From positions 4,216,001 to 4,280,000 of the forward strand of contig NZ_JAUSRB010000002.1 of the NCBI RefSeq assembly GCF_030811595.1: a DNA stretch of 64,000 nt, given 5' to 3'. The stretch's first letter is position 1. Every line of letters begins with the position of its first letter. The notes under the pieces were generated by a model that ran no database searches, was not told where the DNA came from, and saw only the letters and a program-made list of their open reading frames with translations. Positions 7,487 to 15,917 of this stretch are shown one piece after another. The DNA is from Streptosporangium brasiliense. Its GTDB lineage: Bacteria; Actinomycetota; Actinomycetes; Streptosporangiales; Streptosporangiaceae. Both the position numbers and the translations under genes were made by a program.

Positions 7487-8647
7487 TCAGAGTTCGATGC
7501 GGTGCGGGACGAAGGACGACGTGTCGTCGGTGATGAACCCTGAGGTCTCACGGATGCCGACCCCGGCCGCCTCGTCGTGTACGACCCAGGCGCCGAGCAC
7601 GGGACGCCAGCCGTCGAAGACGGGCAGCGCCTGGAACTCCTGGTAGACGTGCCCTTCGGCGCCGTAGCCGCCGGAGGTCTCGACCCGGTCGCCGGGGGTG
7701 ATGATCCGCATGCTCGCGCCCTCCCGGCCGAGCAGCGGTTTCGCGATGTAGGAGGGCATGTCCCGGGGGCCGTCGAGGTAGGCCGGCAGCAGGTTCGGAT
7801 GCCCGGGATACAGCTCCCAGAGCACCGCGAGCAGCGCCTTGTTGGACAGCAGCATCTTCCACAGCGGCTCGATCCAGGTCATCGAGACCTGCTGGCGCAC
7901 CGCCCGGTCGCCGAACGGGTCGGCCACCGCCCACTCCCACGGGTACAGCTTGCACAGCGAGCGGATCACCCGGCGCTCCATGTCCACGAACCGCAGGTTG
8001 AGGCTGTCCCAGCCGATGTCCTCCATGGCCACCGCGACCGTCTTCAGCCCGGCCTGGTCGGCGGTCTCCTGGAGGTAGGCGAGGGTCATCGCCTCCTCGC
8101 CGGTCTCGTCCATGTTGGTCCAGGCGAAGTGCGCCGGCCCGGTGGGCAGACCGGCCGCTATCTGCTGCCACCGGTCGATCAGCCGCTCGTGGATGGAGTT
8201 CCACTGGTCGTCGTCGGGGTAGCGGTCGCGCAGCCAGAACCACTGCACGACCGAGCTCTCCAGCAGGCTGGTCGGGGTGTCGGCGTTGTACTCCAGCAGC
8301 TTGGCGGGGCCGCTTCCGTCGTAGCGCAGGTCGAAGCGGCCGAACAGGTGGGGGTCGCTCCGCTCCCAGGAGCGGGCGATCTCCGGCGCCACCCATTCGG
8401 GGACGGCGAAGTCGGCGTAGCGGCCGTGCTCGATGACGTGCTCCACCGCGTGCAGGCACATCCGGTGCAGCTCCTCGACCTGGTTCTCCAGGTCGAGGAC
8501 CTCGTCCATGGAGAAGACGTACTGCACGCCCTCGTCCCAGTAGGGGCGGGCGAGGCCGTCGGGGTGGGCCGAACGGTGGTAGGCCAGACCGTGGCCTTCG
8601 ATGATGCTCTCCCAGCCGTCCCGGGGGAGCGAGGTTTCGCGTCGCAT
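7487..8647 (-). CDS. Glutathionylspermidine synthase-like ATP-grasp protein
   Basis: This 386-residue protein belongs to the glutathionylspermidine-synthase preATP-grasp family (YgiC/YjfC-like). It resembles an ATP-dependent C-N ligase. The N-terminal block (YWDEGVQYVFSMDEV), the middle block (LLEYNADTPTSLLESSV) and the C-terminal ATP-grasp part (YIAKPLLGREGASMRI) are all recognisable. Actinomycetes make mycothiol rather than glutathione, so the true substrate is probably something else. It is the middle gene of the trio with the DUF350 protein and the small membrane-anchored protein. Confidence 0.85.
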   Translation of the reverse strand: MRRETSLPRDGWESIIEGHGLAYHRSAHPDGLARPYWDEGVQYVFSMDEVLDLENQVEELHRMCLHAVEHVIEHGRYADFAVPEWVAPEIARSWERSDPHLFGRFDLRYDGSGPAKLLEYNADTPTSLLESSVVQWFWLRDRYPDDDQWNSIHERLIDRWQQIAAGLPTGPAHFAWTNMDETGEEAMTLAYLQETADQAGLKTVAVAMEDIGWDSLNLRFVDMERRVIRSLCKLYPWEWAVADPFGDRAVRQQVSMTWIEPLWKMLLSNKALLAVLWELYPGHPNLLPAYLDGPRDMPSYIAKPLLGREGASMRIITPGDRVETSGGYGAEGHVYQEFQALPVFDGWRPVLGAWVVHDEAAGVGIRETSGFITDDTSSFVPHRIEL

Positions 8648-8657
8648 CTGCCCGGGC

Positions 8658-9086
8658 TCAGCTCCCGCTGCCCCAGCCGCCGCGGCCGCCGAAGCCGCCG
8701 CGCTGGATCACGGTGCCGTTACGGCTTGTGATCCTGACGTCCGAGGGGCGCACGGTGGTGCCCTGCAGGATCCGCGCCCCGGACCGCACACCTCCGTAGT
8801 ACCAGCCGTAGGCGCCGCGGGAGCCGGAGTAGTGGACGTGGTCGTCGTCGCAGTAATCCTCGTCCACGACCGTGTAGGAGCCGTCCGGCTGGTAGCTGTT
8901 GAGATCCACGCAGTCGGCGCCGACCTCTTCGTAGTCGTCCTGGGCCGCGCAGTAGCCGATGAGGAGCAGCGAGACGACACCGATGCCGGTGAGCGTGATG
9001 ACCTTGGTGGCCTTCGAGCCGGAGGAGGCGGGCTCGTGCGGAGGACGCTGTCCTGCTGCCAGTGGGTGTTTCGGTCCTGCGGCCAT
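8658..9086 (-). CDS. Small membrane-anchored protein, YjfM/YgiB-like position
   Basis: This is a 142-residue protein with one transmembrane helix near residues 28-46 (VITLTGIGVVSLLLIGYCAA). It is followed by an acidic Asp/Tyr/Cys-rich stretch and a Gly-Arg-rich C-terminus. Two cysteines after the helix (VDCVD-like and DYCDD) could form a disulfide outside the cell. It is the first gene of the trio, 10 bp before the ATP-grasp gene, with GGAG before its ATG. It occupies the place of DUF1190 proteins in E. coli; I see similar composition but cannot show homology. Confidence 0.7.
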   Translation of the reverse strand: MAAGPKHPLAAGQRPPHEPASSGSKATKVITLTGIGVVSLLLIGYCAAQDDYEEVGADCVDLNSYQPDGSYTVVDEDYCDDDHVHYSGSRGAYGWYYGGVRSGARILQGTTVRPSDVRITSRNGTVIQRGGFGGRGGWGSGS

Positions 9087-9201
9087 CGAACTCCAATGAG
9101 ATGTGTCGGCACAGGCTATCGATGCTGTTTTGTCTGTTCAACTACGGCAAAGGGATTGCCTCTCATCTGGAGTGTCGGTATCGCCGCGTAACGTCGCAAG
9201 T

Positions 9202-9990
9202 GTGAACCGTACGGATCGGCTTTACGCCCTGGTCGAGGAGCTCCGCGCGATCTCGCCCCGTTCCCGGTCGGCGCGGGAGCTCGCCGCCGGGTTCGAGGTG
9301 AGCGTCCGCACCGTCGAGCGCGACATCTCCGCGCTCCAGCGGTCGGGGGTGCCGATATACGCCGAGCCGGGCAGGCGCGGCGGCTACGCCCTCGGCGAGA
9401 GCATGTCCCTGCCGCCGCTCGACCTCACCCCGGCCGAGGCGGCGGCGGTCGTCGCGGCGCTCGAGCGCGCGGGGGGCGACCCCTCGGCCCACCACGCCCG
9501 CAGCGCTCTGCGCAAGCTGGTCGCCGCGATGTCGCCCGCCGAGAGCGCCGAGGACGTCGAGAGCATCGAGAGCGCCGGGGACGTCGAGAGCACCGGGGCT
9601 GGGGACGTCGAGAGCGCCGAGGATGTCGAGAGCGCCGGGGCCGGGGGGCCGGCCGTCCGGGTGCACGCCGCCGTCGAGCCGGAGCCCTACCCCCGGGTCT
9701 CGCGCGTGATCGGGCAGGCACTGCTCCACCGCAGGGTGCTGCGGATCCGATACGAGGACCACAAGGGCCGGGTCACCACGCGTGAGGTGGAGCCGGCGAT
9801 CTTCGTGGGCGGGCGCGGCGGCCACTGGTATCTCGTGGGCATGTGCCGCCTCCGGCAGGACGCGAGGGTCTTCCGTCTCGACCGCATCGGCTGGGCGGAG
9901 GAGACCGACGAGTCCTCGCCCGAGCATCCGCCGGAGCGCTTCGCCCCGCAGCTCCCCCAGGTGATCACGGGCACTCCGGAAACCGGCTGA
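9202..9990 (+). CDS. HTH-WYL domain transcriptional regulator
   Basis: This is a DeoR-type helix-turn-helix protein with a C-terminal WYL ligand-sensing domain, about 262 residues from GTG 9202. The HTH lies near residues 5-60 (RSARELAAGFEVSVRTVERDI, read in two parts) and the WYL core near residues 170-230 (VLRIRYEDHKGRV, GGHWYLVGMCRLR). Between them is an unusual 35-residue acidic linker built from repeats of DVES and SAEDVES. It is divergent from the trio on the left and convergent with marR. Its target is unknown. Confidence 0.88.
   Translation: MNRTDRLYALVEELRAISPRSRSARELAAGFEVSVRTVERDISALQRSGVPIYAEPGRRGGYALGESMSLPPLDLTPAEAAAVVAALERAGGDPSAHHARSALRKLVAAMSPAESAEDVESIESAGDVESTGAGDVESAEDVESAGAGGPAVRVHAAVEPEPYPRVSRVIGQALLHRRVLRIRYEDHKGRVTTREVEPAIFVGGRGGHWYLVGMCRLRQDARVFRLDRIGWAEETDESSPEHPPERFAPQLPQVITGTPETG
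9538..9648 (+). repeat. In-frame repeat coding an acidic linker in the WYL regulator
   Basis: A GACGTCGAGAGC-type unit recurs about five times with GCC, ATC or GGG variants. It codes (E)DVES(A/I/T)-like peptides between the HTH and WYL domains. All copies keep the frame. Confidence 0.75.
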
Positions 9991-10016
9991 GCCCGCCCGC
10001 GCGGCCGCGCGCTCAG
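9987..10016. terminator. Bidirectional hairpin between the WYL gene and marR
   Basis: CTGAGC at 9987 pairs with GCTCAG at 10011, and the interior contains the palindrome CGCGCGGCCGCGCG. It spans the two convergent stop codons, so it probably ends both transcripts. Confidence 0.55.
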
Positions 10017-10546
10017 CCCCGGCGGGAGGGGGCCGGCCGGTCGCCGAGGGCGAGGAGCACCTCGCGCAGCAGGTCGGCCAGTGCCCGGGCGGTCTCCTGC
10101 GGGACGCCGGCGAGCAGCTCCCCGTGGGCCTCGGTCGTGGCCAGGGCGAGCTCCTCGGCCCGCCGGGCGCCCGCGGGCGTCAGGCGGACCCAGGAGCTGC
10201 GGCCGTCGGCGGGGTCGGGCTCGCGCTCGACGAGTCCGGCGGTGGTGAGCCGCTGCAGGATGTTGCTCGTGCCGCCCGTCGTGAGCGAGGAGCGGGAGGC
10301 CAGCCGGCTGGGCTTGAGGCGGTAGGGGGCTCCGGCCCGGCGCAGTGTCGCCAGGACGTCGAACTCGGCGTAGGTCAGGCCGTACTCGCCGAGCACGGCC
10401 TGGGTGGTCTCCTCGACGAGGGCCTTCAGCCGGCCGGTGCGCTTGATGATCTCCAGCTGGACGGTGGCGGCCTCGGGGAGCTCGGCCCGCCACCCCTCCA
10501 TCATCTCGTCGACGTGGTCGCGCCGCGTGGTGTCTCGCCGTCCCAT
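10013..10546 (-). CDS. MarR-family regulator
   Basis: This is a 177-residue winged-helix repressor of the MarR family. The recognition region reads LKPSRLASRSSLTTGGTSNILQRL and the wing includes PDPADGRSSWVRLT. It diverges from the amidohydrolase gene with a 76-bp gap that contains a perfect 13-bp inverted repeat. The simplest reading is that it represses itself and the amidohydrolase until a ligand, possibly that enzyme's substrate, binds. Confidence 0.9.
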   Translation of the reverse strand: MGRRDTTRRDHVDEMMEGWRAELPEAATVQLEIIKRTGRLKALVEETTQAVLGEYGLTYAEFDVLATLRRAGAPYRLKPSRLASRSSLTTGGTSNILQRLTTAGLVEREPDPADGRSSWVRLTPAGARRAEELALATTEAHGELLAGVPQETARALADLLREVLLALGDRPAPSRRG

Positions 10547-10576
10547 GGGATTGAGGATATCCCTCGCCCCTGATAG

Positions 10577-10612
10577 CTTTCAGAAAAGCTTTATTGATTG
10601 CTTTTCTGAAAG
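10577..10612. promoter_or_regulatory. Perfect 13-bp inverted repeat, likely MarR operator
   Basis: CTTTCAGAAAAGC (10577-10589) is repeated inverted as GCTTTTCTGAAAG (10600-10612) around 10 bp. It is AT-rich in a high-GC setting and ends 10 bp before the amidohydrolase GTG. It lies between the divergent marR and amidohydrolase genes, where a shared repressor site is expected. Confidence 0.8.
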
Positions 10613-10622
10613 AGGATCTCCC

Positions 10623-11897
10623 GTGCGCATGCTCATCACCGACGGAACCGTGATCGACACCGATCCGGAACCACATGTCCTGCCGGGGGCGGACGTGCTC
10701 ATCGAGGACGGCGTGATCGCCGCGGTGGGCCCCGGGCTCGGCGCCGCGCTCGACGGCGTCGAGGTCGTCGACGCGGCCGGCCGGATCGTGCTGCCCGGCT
10801 TCGTGGACACCCACCGCCACCTGTGGCAGAGCGTGCTCCGCTCCATCGCGGCCGACACGACGCTGGGCGACTACCTCAGCCTCGTCCTGGGCCGGCTCGC
10901 CCCCGCCTTCCAGGCCGAGGACGTCTACGCCGCCAACCTGTGGGGCGCGCTGGAGGCGCTCAACGCCGGTGTCACCACGCTCTACGACTGGTCGCACATC
11001 CAGCTCACCCCGGCGCACACCGACGCCGCGATCGACGCCCTGCGCGATTCGGGGATCCGCGCCGTCTTCGCCTACGCGCATCCGGGCAGCGACGACGCCG
11101 CACGCCGTGAGGGAGAGGTACGCAGGGTCGCATCGCTGGGCCTGTCCGGCCTGGTGACCCCGGCTCTGGCGGCGTGGGGACCGGTCTACGGCTCGGTCGG
11201 CGCGGCCGAGGCCGACTGGCGGCTGGCCCGTGAGCTCGGGTTCCCGATCAGCCTGCACGCGACCGGGACCGGGGCGGTCGAGCGGCTGCACCGGAGCGGG
11301 CTGCTCGGGCCCGACGTGATGTTCGTGCACGGCAACGGCTTCACCGACGAGGCCATGAGGCTCATCGCCGGCAGCGGCGGCACCGCCTCGGTCGCCCCCG
11401 TCGTGGAGTCGCAGATGGGGCACGGGCACCCGGAGACCGGCAGGTTCCGCGAGTTCGGGATCCCGACGGGGCTCGGCGTCGACACCGTCACCGACGCGCC
11501 GGGTGACCTGTTCGCCGTCATGCGCGCCGCCTTCGCCGCCGAGCGGGTCCAGGGCGGATCGCTGACCACGGGCGAGGTGCTGCGGATGGCGACGGTCGAG
11601 GGGGCGCGGGTCCTCGGCCTGGAGGACCGGATCGGGTCGCTGCGGCCGGGCAAGCAGGCGGACCTCGTCCTGCTCCGCGCCGACGCCCTCAACCTCGCGC
11701 CGGTGCACGACCCGATCGGCGCGGTGGTGACCTGCGCCGACACGAGCAACGTGGACACCGTGATCGTCGCCGGCCGGATCGTGAAGCGGGCGGGCCGGCT
11801 CGTCCACGCGGACGTGCGCCGGGCCCTCGACCTCGCCTCCCGCTCGGCCGCGCGGATCGGCGCGGCTGCCGGGGCCCCGGCGGCGGCCCGGCGCTGA
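10623..11897 (+). CDS. Amidohydrolase, TRZ/ATZ (cytosine deaminase-like) family
   Basis: This is a metal-dependent hydrolase of about 424 residues from GTG 10623, preceded by GAGG at seven bases. Its metal-binding motif DTHRHLWQS lies near residue 60. Further histidines include SLHATG and VHGNGFTDE, an Asp lies in GLGVDTVTDAPGD, and the beta-sandwich end is GSLRPGKQADLVLLR. The family deaminates or dechlorinates heterocycles and aminohydrolyses related compounds; the substrate is not evident here. The start places it directly beside the MarR operator. Confidence 0.88.
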   Translation: MRMLITDGTVIDTDPEPHVLPGADVLIEDGVIAAVGPGLGAALDGVEVVDAAGRIVLPGFVDTHRHLWQSVLRSIAADTTLGDYLSLVLGRLAPAFQAEDVYAANLWGALEALNAGVTTLYDWSHIQLTPAHTDAAIDALRDSGIRAVFAYAHPGSDDAARREGEVRRVASLGLSGLVTPALAAWGPVYGSVGAAEADWRLARELGFPISLHATGTGAVERLHRSGLLGPDVMFVHGNGFTDEAMRLIAGSGGTASVAPVVESQMGHGHPETGRFREFGIPTGLGVDTVTDAPGDLFAVMRAAFAAERVQGGSLTTGEVLRMATVEGARVLGLEDRIGSLRPGKQADLVLLRADALNLAPVHDPIGAVVTCADTSNVDTVIVAGRIVKRAGRLVHADVRRALDLASRSAARIGAAAGAPAAARR

Positions 11898-11910
11898 CGC
11901 CGGCCGGCGG

Positions 11911-13074
11911 TCACCGGCCGGCGCCCTGGCCGGACCCCGCTCCCGTTCCCGCTCCGGGTCCCGCTCCTGGTTCCGGCCCTGGTTCCGCTCCGGGGCCCAG
12001 CTCCGCTCCGGGTCCTGGTCCCGCTCCTGGTCTCGGTTCCGCTCCCGCTCCTGGTTCCGGTCCGGATCCTGGTCCTGGTCCTGGTCCTGGTCCTGGTACG
12101 GGCGCGGATGCGTCGGCGGTGGCGGTGGCGGCGGCGCGGTCTTCGGCCGGCAGCCAGTGCCGGCCGGGCTCGTAGTGCAGCCACCCCTCCCGCCGGGCCG
12201 TCGCGTCGGCGGTGTCCAGCATCCGGCTGAGGAGCGGATGGCGGTTGTCGCGCCGCCAGACCAGCGACCAGGGATAGAGCGGGGTGGGACCGGCCAGCGG
12301 GACCAGCGCCGTGGCCGGGAGCCGGGCGGTCTGGACGTCGGCGTCGATCAGCCAAACGCGGTCGGGGTGCGCGTGGATCTGCGCCACCACCTGGTCGAGG
12401 GTGGCGACCGCCGGTCCGATGGTCAGGGGGATGCCGAAGTGGTCGCCGAGCGCGCGCAGATAGCCGTCCAGCTCGGTGGCGCCCGCGAGGGCGGGCGTCC
12501 AGATCCCGTGGGGGCGCAGGTCGGCCGGGCGCAGCGTGGGCCGCGCCGCCAGCGGGTGGCGCCGCGACATCAGCGCGTGGAGGGGCTCCAGCCGCAGCAG
12601 CCGGTGGGCCAGGCCGTCGGGCCAGGGGTGGGGCAGGCCGTGCACCCGCCCGAAGGCCACGTCGATCTCGGCGCGCCGCAGTGCCGACAGGGCGGTGCCC
12701 AGGCTGTGCCGGGTGCTCAGCTCCAGCGGCAGGTCGCCCAGATCCACGATCAGCTGGCGGAGCAGCGAGGAGGCGGCGATCGGGCGGAAGGTGTCGAGCC
12801 GCAGCGGCTGCTGATCGAGCTGCGCCGCGGCCACGATCTCGTCGGCGACGGCCAGGGCCTGCCGCGACAGGGGCAGCAGCCGCCGTCCGAGATCGGTCAG
12901 CTCGACGACGTGATGGCCGCGCACGAACAGCGGCCCGCCCAGCGTCGCCTCCAGACGCCGGATGCGGTGGGACAGGGCCTGCTGGGTGAGGAACAGCCGG
13001 CCCGCGGCCCGGCCGAAGTGCAGCTCCTCGGAGGTCGTGACGAAGGCCTGGAGCTGGCGCAGGTCGAGATCCAT
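11911..13074 (-). CDS. LysR-type regulator with Pro/Gly-rich tail
   Basis: This LysR-type regulator has 387 residues from ATG 13074. The N-terminal HTH is clear (LRQLQAFVTTSEELHFGRAA, then LTQQALSHRIRRLEATLGGPLF). The effector domain extends to about residue 315. The last ~65 residues are an unusual low-complexity tail of PGPG, GAG and EPG repeats, encoded by GGTCCTGGTCCTGG-like DNA around 11935-12110. The tail is outside the normal LysR fold. The gene diverges from the MFS transporter and probably controls it. Confidence 0.9.
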   Translation of the reverse strand: MDLDLRQLQAFVTTSEELHFGRAAGRLFLTQQALSHRIRRLEATLGGPLFVRGHHVVELTDLGRRLLPLSRQALAVADEIVAAAQLDQQPLRLDTFRPIAASSLLRQLIVDLGDLPLELSTRHSLGTALSALRRAEIDVAFGRVHGLPHPWPDGLAHRLLRLEPLHALMSRRHPLAARPTLRPADLRPHGIWTPALAGATELDGYLRALGDHFGIPLTIGPAVATLDQVVAQIHAHPDRVWLIDADVQTARLPATALVPLAGPTPLYPWSLVWRRDNRHPLLSRMLDTADATARREGWLHYEPGRHWLPAEDRAAATATADASAPVPGPGPGPGPGSGPEPGAGAEPRPGAGPGPGAELGPGAEPGPEPGAGPGAGTGAGSGQGAGR

Positions 13075-13163
13075 CCCCAACAAGCTGCAGTGACAAGAAC
13101 TGCTTGTCAAGGAGGCGAGTTGTTGTTGGACGCCCTGGGACACCAGGCGGTTGAGTGGATCAC

Positions 13164-14666
13164 ATGGATGAGGACCTCCGGTCCCGCGGACCGGCTCAAG
13201 ACCTGGACGGCGCGGCAGACCCGGACGGCACGGCGGCCGCGCCGGATCCACGTCGCTGGCGCGCGCTGGCGGTGCTGGCCCTGGTGCAGTTCATGTTCAC
13301 CGTGGACAGCTCGATCGTGAACATCGCGCTGCCCTCGGTGCAGCGGGATCTGGGGGCGTCGACGGAGGGCCTGGCCTGGGTGGTCAACGCCTACGTCGTG
13401 ACCGCGGGCGGGCTGCTGCTGCTCGGCGGGCGGCTGGCCGACCTGTGGGGACGGCGCCGCGTGTTCCTCGCCGGCACCGCGGTGTTCGCGCTGGCGTCGC
13501 TGGCCAGCGGTGTCGCGGGGAGCACCGGCATGCTGGTGGCCGGCCGGTTCGGGCAGGGGCTCGGGGAGGCGCTGGCGGCGCCGGCCGCCCTGTCGATGAT
13601 CGTGCTGATGTTCCCCGACGGCCGCGAGCGGGCCCGTGCCCTGGCGATCTGGGGAGGGCTGAGCGGGCTGGGCGCCACGGCCGGGGTGCTGCTGTCGGGG
13701 GCGCTGACGGAGCTGGCCGGCTGGCGCTGGGTCTTCTTCGTCAACCTGCCGGTCGCCGCGGTCGCGCTGCTGCTCGCCCCCCGGCTGGTGGACGCGCGGC
13801 CCGGCGCCGGCGGGCGCAGGGTGGACTGGGCGGGCGCGGTGCTCGTCACCGGCGGCCTGATCGCGCTCATCTCCGGCCTGCTCGCGGCCGGCCGCAACGG
13901 CTGGGGCGCCCCGGTCGTGCTGCTGCCCCTGGGCGCCGGGCTGGCCGCGCTGGCCGCCTCCGCCGTGGTGGAGACGAGGAGCGCCGCGCCGCTGGTGCCG
14001 CCGCGTTTCCTGGCCAGCCGCGTCCGCCTGTCGGCGAACCTGGCGACGATCACGCTGACCAGCGGCATGGCGGCGACCATGTTCCTGCTCACCCTCTACA
14101 TGCAGAACGTCCTCGGCTACCAGCCGCTGGCCACGGGGCTGGCCTACCTGCCCTTCTGTGTGGCCTTCCTCGCCGGCCTGGCGGCCTCGACTGCGCTCAC
14201 CGCCAAGCTGGGCACCACGGGCACCATCGGCGCCGGCCTCGTCCTCAGCGCCGCCGGGATGTTGTACGTGGCCGTGCGCATGTCGGTCACCAGCGGCTAC
14301 GCCGCCGACGTGCTGCCCGCCATGGTGATGATCGCCGCGGGGCTGGGGACCGCCTTCCCCGCGCTGCAGAACGCGGCCCTGCACGGGGTGACCGACGACG
14401 ACGCGGGGCTCGGCTCGGGGGTGCAGACGACCATGCAGCAGTTGGGCAGCGCCCTCGGCCTGGCCGTCTTCACCGCGGTCGCGATAGGCCGCACCGGCAC
14501 GGCGCTGGAGGCCGGGCAGTCCTCCCCGGCGGCCGCCGTCAGCGGCTACCAGTGGGCCTTCTACGCCGCGGCGGGCGTGCTGCTCCTGGCCGCCCTGCTG
14601 GTGTCGGTGACCGTGCGGCCCGCTCGGGACGCCGGCGCGCGGACGCGGGCCGCGGAGCCCTCCTGA
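13164..14666 (+). CDS. DHA2-type MFS drug efflux transporter, 14 TM
   Basis: This is a proton-coupled multidrug exporter of the EmrB/QacA type, about 500 residues. Motif A (GGRLADLWGRRRVFLAG) and the opening FMFTVDSSIVNIALPSVQRDL are diagnostic. Hydrophobic segments are consistent with 14 helices. Starts at ATG 13164 and GTG 13155 are both possible. It is divergent from the LysR gene across roughly 90 bp and convergent with the histidine kinase, separated from it by a 29-bp tandem repeat. Confidence 0.92.
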   Translation: MDEDLRSRGPAQDLDGAADPDGTAAAPDPRRWRALAVLALVQFMFTVDSSIVNIALPSVQRDLGASTEGLAWVVNAYVVTAGGLLLLGGRLADLWGRRRVFLAGTAVFALASLASGVAGSTGMLVAGRFGQGLGEALAAPAALSMIVLMFPDGRERARALAIWGGLSGLGATAGVLLSGALTELAGWRWVFFVNLPVAAVALLLAPRLVDARPGAGGRRVDWAGAVLVTGGLIALISGLLAAGRNGWGAPVVLLPLGAGLAALAASAVVETRSAAPLVPPRFLASRVRLSANLATITLTSGMAATMFLLTLYMQNVLGYQPLATGLAYLPFCVAFLAGLAASTALTAKLGTTGTIGAGLVLSAAGMLYVAVRMSVTSGYAADVLPAMVMIAAGLGTAFPALQNAALHGVTDDDAGLGSGVQTTMQQLGSALGLAVFTAVAIGRTGTALEAGQSSPAAAVSGYQWAFYAAAGVLLLAALLVSVTVRPARDAGARTRAAEPS

Positions 14667-14678
14667 CGTCCCCGCCGG

Positions 14679-14830
14679 CCGTACGGTGCGCTCATCCCCG
14701 GCGCCGGCCGTACGGTGCGCTCATCCCCGGCGCCGGCCGTACGGTGCGCTCATCCCCGGCGCCGGCCGTACGGTGCGCTCATCCCCGGCGCCGGCCGTAC
14801 GGTGCGCTCATCCCGGCGCCAGCCGTACGG
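14679..14830. repeat. 29-bp tandem repeat, five copies plus a partial
   Basis: The unit CCGTACGGTGCGCTCATCCC plus nine further bases starts at 14679, 14708, 14737, 14766 and 14795. The first four copies are identical in length; the fifth lost one C. A partial sixth begins at 14823 inside the histidine-kinase coding end. The kinase's final codons and stop lie in the repeat, so the array probably arose by copying the 3' end of that gene. It separates two convergent genes. Confidence 0.95.
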
Positions 14831-15917
14831 TGACGGTCAGGCCGCCGCCCGGACGCGGCACGGCCTCCACCGAGCCGCGGTGGGCCCGGGCGACCGCCCG
14901 GACGATCGACAGGCCGAGACCCGCGCCGGCGGTCGAGCCGGTCCGGTCGCGGTCGAGGCGGCGGAACGGTTCGAAGAGCTCCTCGATCCGGTCGGCGGGG
15001 ACGACGCGGCCGGTGTTCTCCACGGTGACGACGCTCCCTCGCCGGTCCCGGCCGGTGCGGACGGTGACCAGGGCGCGCCCGTCGTTGTACTTCACCGCGT
15101 TGTCGAGCAGGTTGCCGATCATCTGTCCCAGCAGCACCGGATCACCGGTCGCCGGGGCCGGGCTCAGGTCCGCCGTGGCCTCCGGCACGGAGGCCAGCGC
15201 GCTCCCGGCGAGTTCGGCCAGGTCCACCGGGCGGCGCTCGGTCAGCTCCCGCTCGCTCTGGGCCAGCAGGAGCAGCCCCTCGATGAGCCGTTCCTGGCGG
15301 GCGCCGGCGGCCAGCAGCTCGGCGCCGACGGCCCTGATCTCCGCGGGAAGGCCGGGATCGGTCATGGAGACCTGCACCAGCGCCCGGTTGATGGCCAGCG
15401 GGGTGCGCAGCTCGTGGGAGGCGTTGGCGACGAAGCGGCGCTGGCTGTCGAAGGCGTGGTCGAGGCGTTCCAGCATGGAGTCGAAGGTGTCGGCCAGGTC
15501 GCGGAGCTCGTCGCGGGGGCCGTCCAGGGCGATCCGCTCGTGCAGGGTGCTCTCCGACAGGCGGCGGGCCGCCTCGGTCATCGTGTGCAGCGGGGCCAGC
15601 GCCCGGCGGGCCACGATCCACCCGACGGCCAGCCCCGTCACCCCGACGATCACGGTGGCCAGCAGCGACCACTGGACCATCGAGGCCATCACGCTGTCGC
15701 GGTACTGGCCCTTGGCGTCGGTGAAGGTCCGCAGGAGGTCGCCGTCCCGGGGGAGCGGTACGGCGACGGCCTCCCGGGGCGTCACCCTGACGGGCTGGTG
15801 GAGCATCTGCCGTACGACGAAGTAGTTGGCCAGCACGAGCACGAGGCCCGCGGCGGAGAACAGGCTGCCGTAGACCAGGGTCAGGCGGAGCCGTACCGAG
15901 ATCCGCCGCGAGCTCAC
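14808..15917 (-). CDS. Sensor histidine kinase of an export-linked two-component system
   Basis: This is a membrane sensor kinase of 369 residues. Transmembrane helices lie near residues 10-30 and 85-110, with a short extracellular loop, followed by a HAMP domain. The H-box is ANASHELRTPLAINRA, the N-box GNLLDNAVKYNDG and the G-box GAGLGLSIVRAVARAH. It starts at GTG overlapping the response-regulator stop (GTGA). It is the last gene of a six-gene minus-strand run that begins with the lipoprotein at 20300. The extracellular part is small, so it may sense through a partner such as the exporter. Confidence 0.93.
   Translation of the reverse strand: MSSRRISVRLRLTLVYGSLFSAAGLVLVLANYFVVRQMLHQPVRVTPREAVAVPLPRDGDLLRTFTDAKGQYRDSVMASMVQWSLLATVIVGVTGLAVGWIVARRALAPLHTMTEAARRLSESTLHERIALDGPRDELRDLADTFDSMLERLDHAFDSQRRFVANASHELRTPLAINRALVQVSMTDPGLPAEIRAVGAELLAAGARQERLIEGLLLLAQSERELTERRPVDLAELAGSALASVPEATADLSPAPATGDPVLLGQMIGNLLDNAVKYNDGRALVTVRTGRDRRGSVVTVENTGRVVPADRIEELFEPFRRLDRDRTGSTAGAGLGLSIVRAVARAHRGSVEAVPRPGGGLTVTVRLAPG

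Noticed and set aside
9687..11807. 706-codon minus-strand frame across the marR and amidohydrolase genes
   Set aside because: It overlaps the amidohydrolase, the operator and marR, with no family match.
14679..14830. CRISPR array at the 29-bp repeats
   Set aside because: There are no spacers; the units abut directly, so it is a simple tandem repeat, and no cas genes are near.
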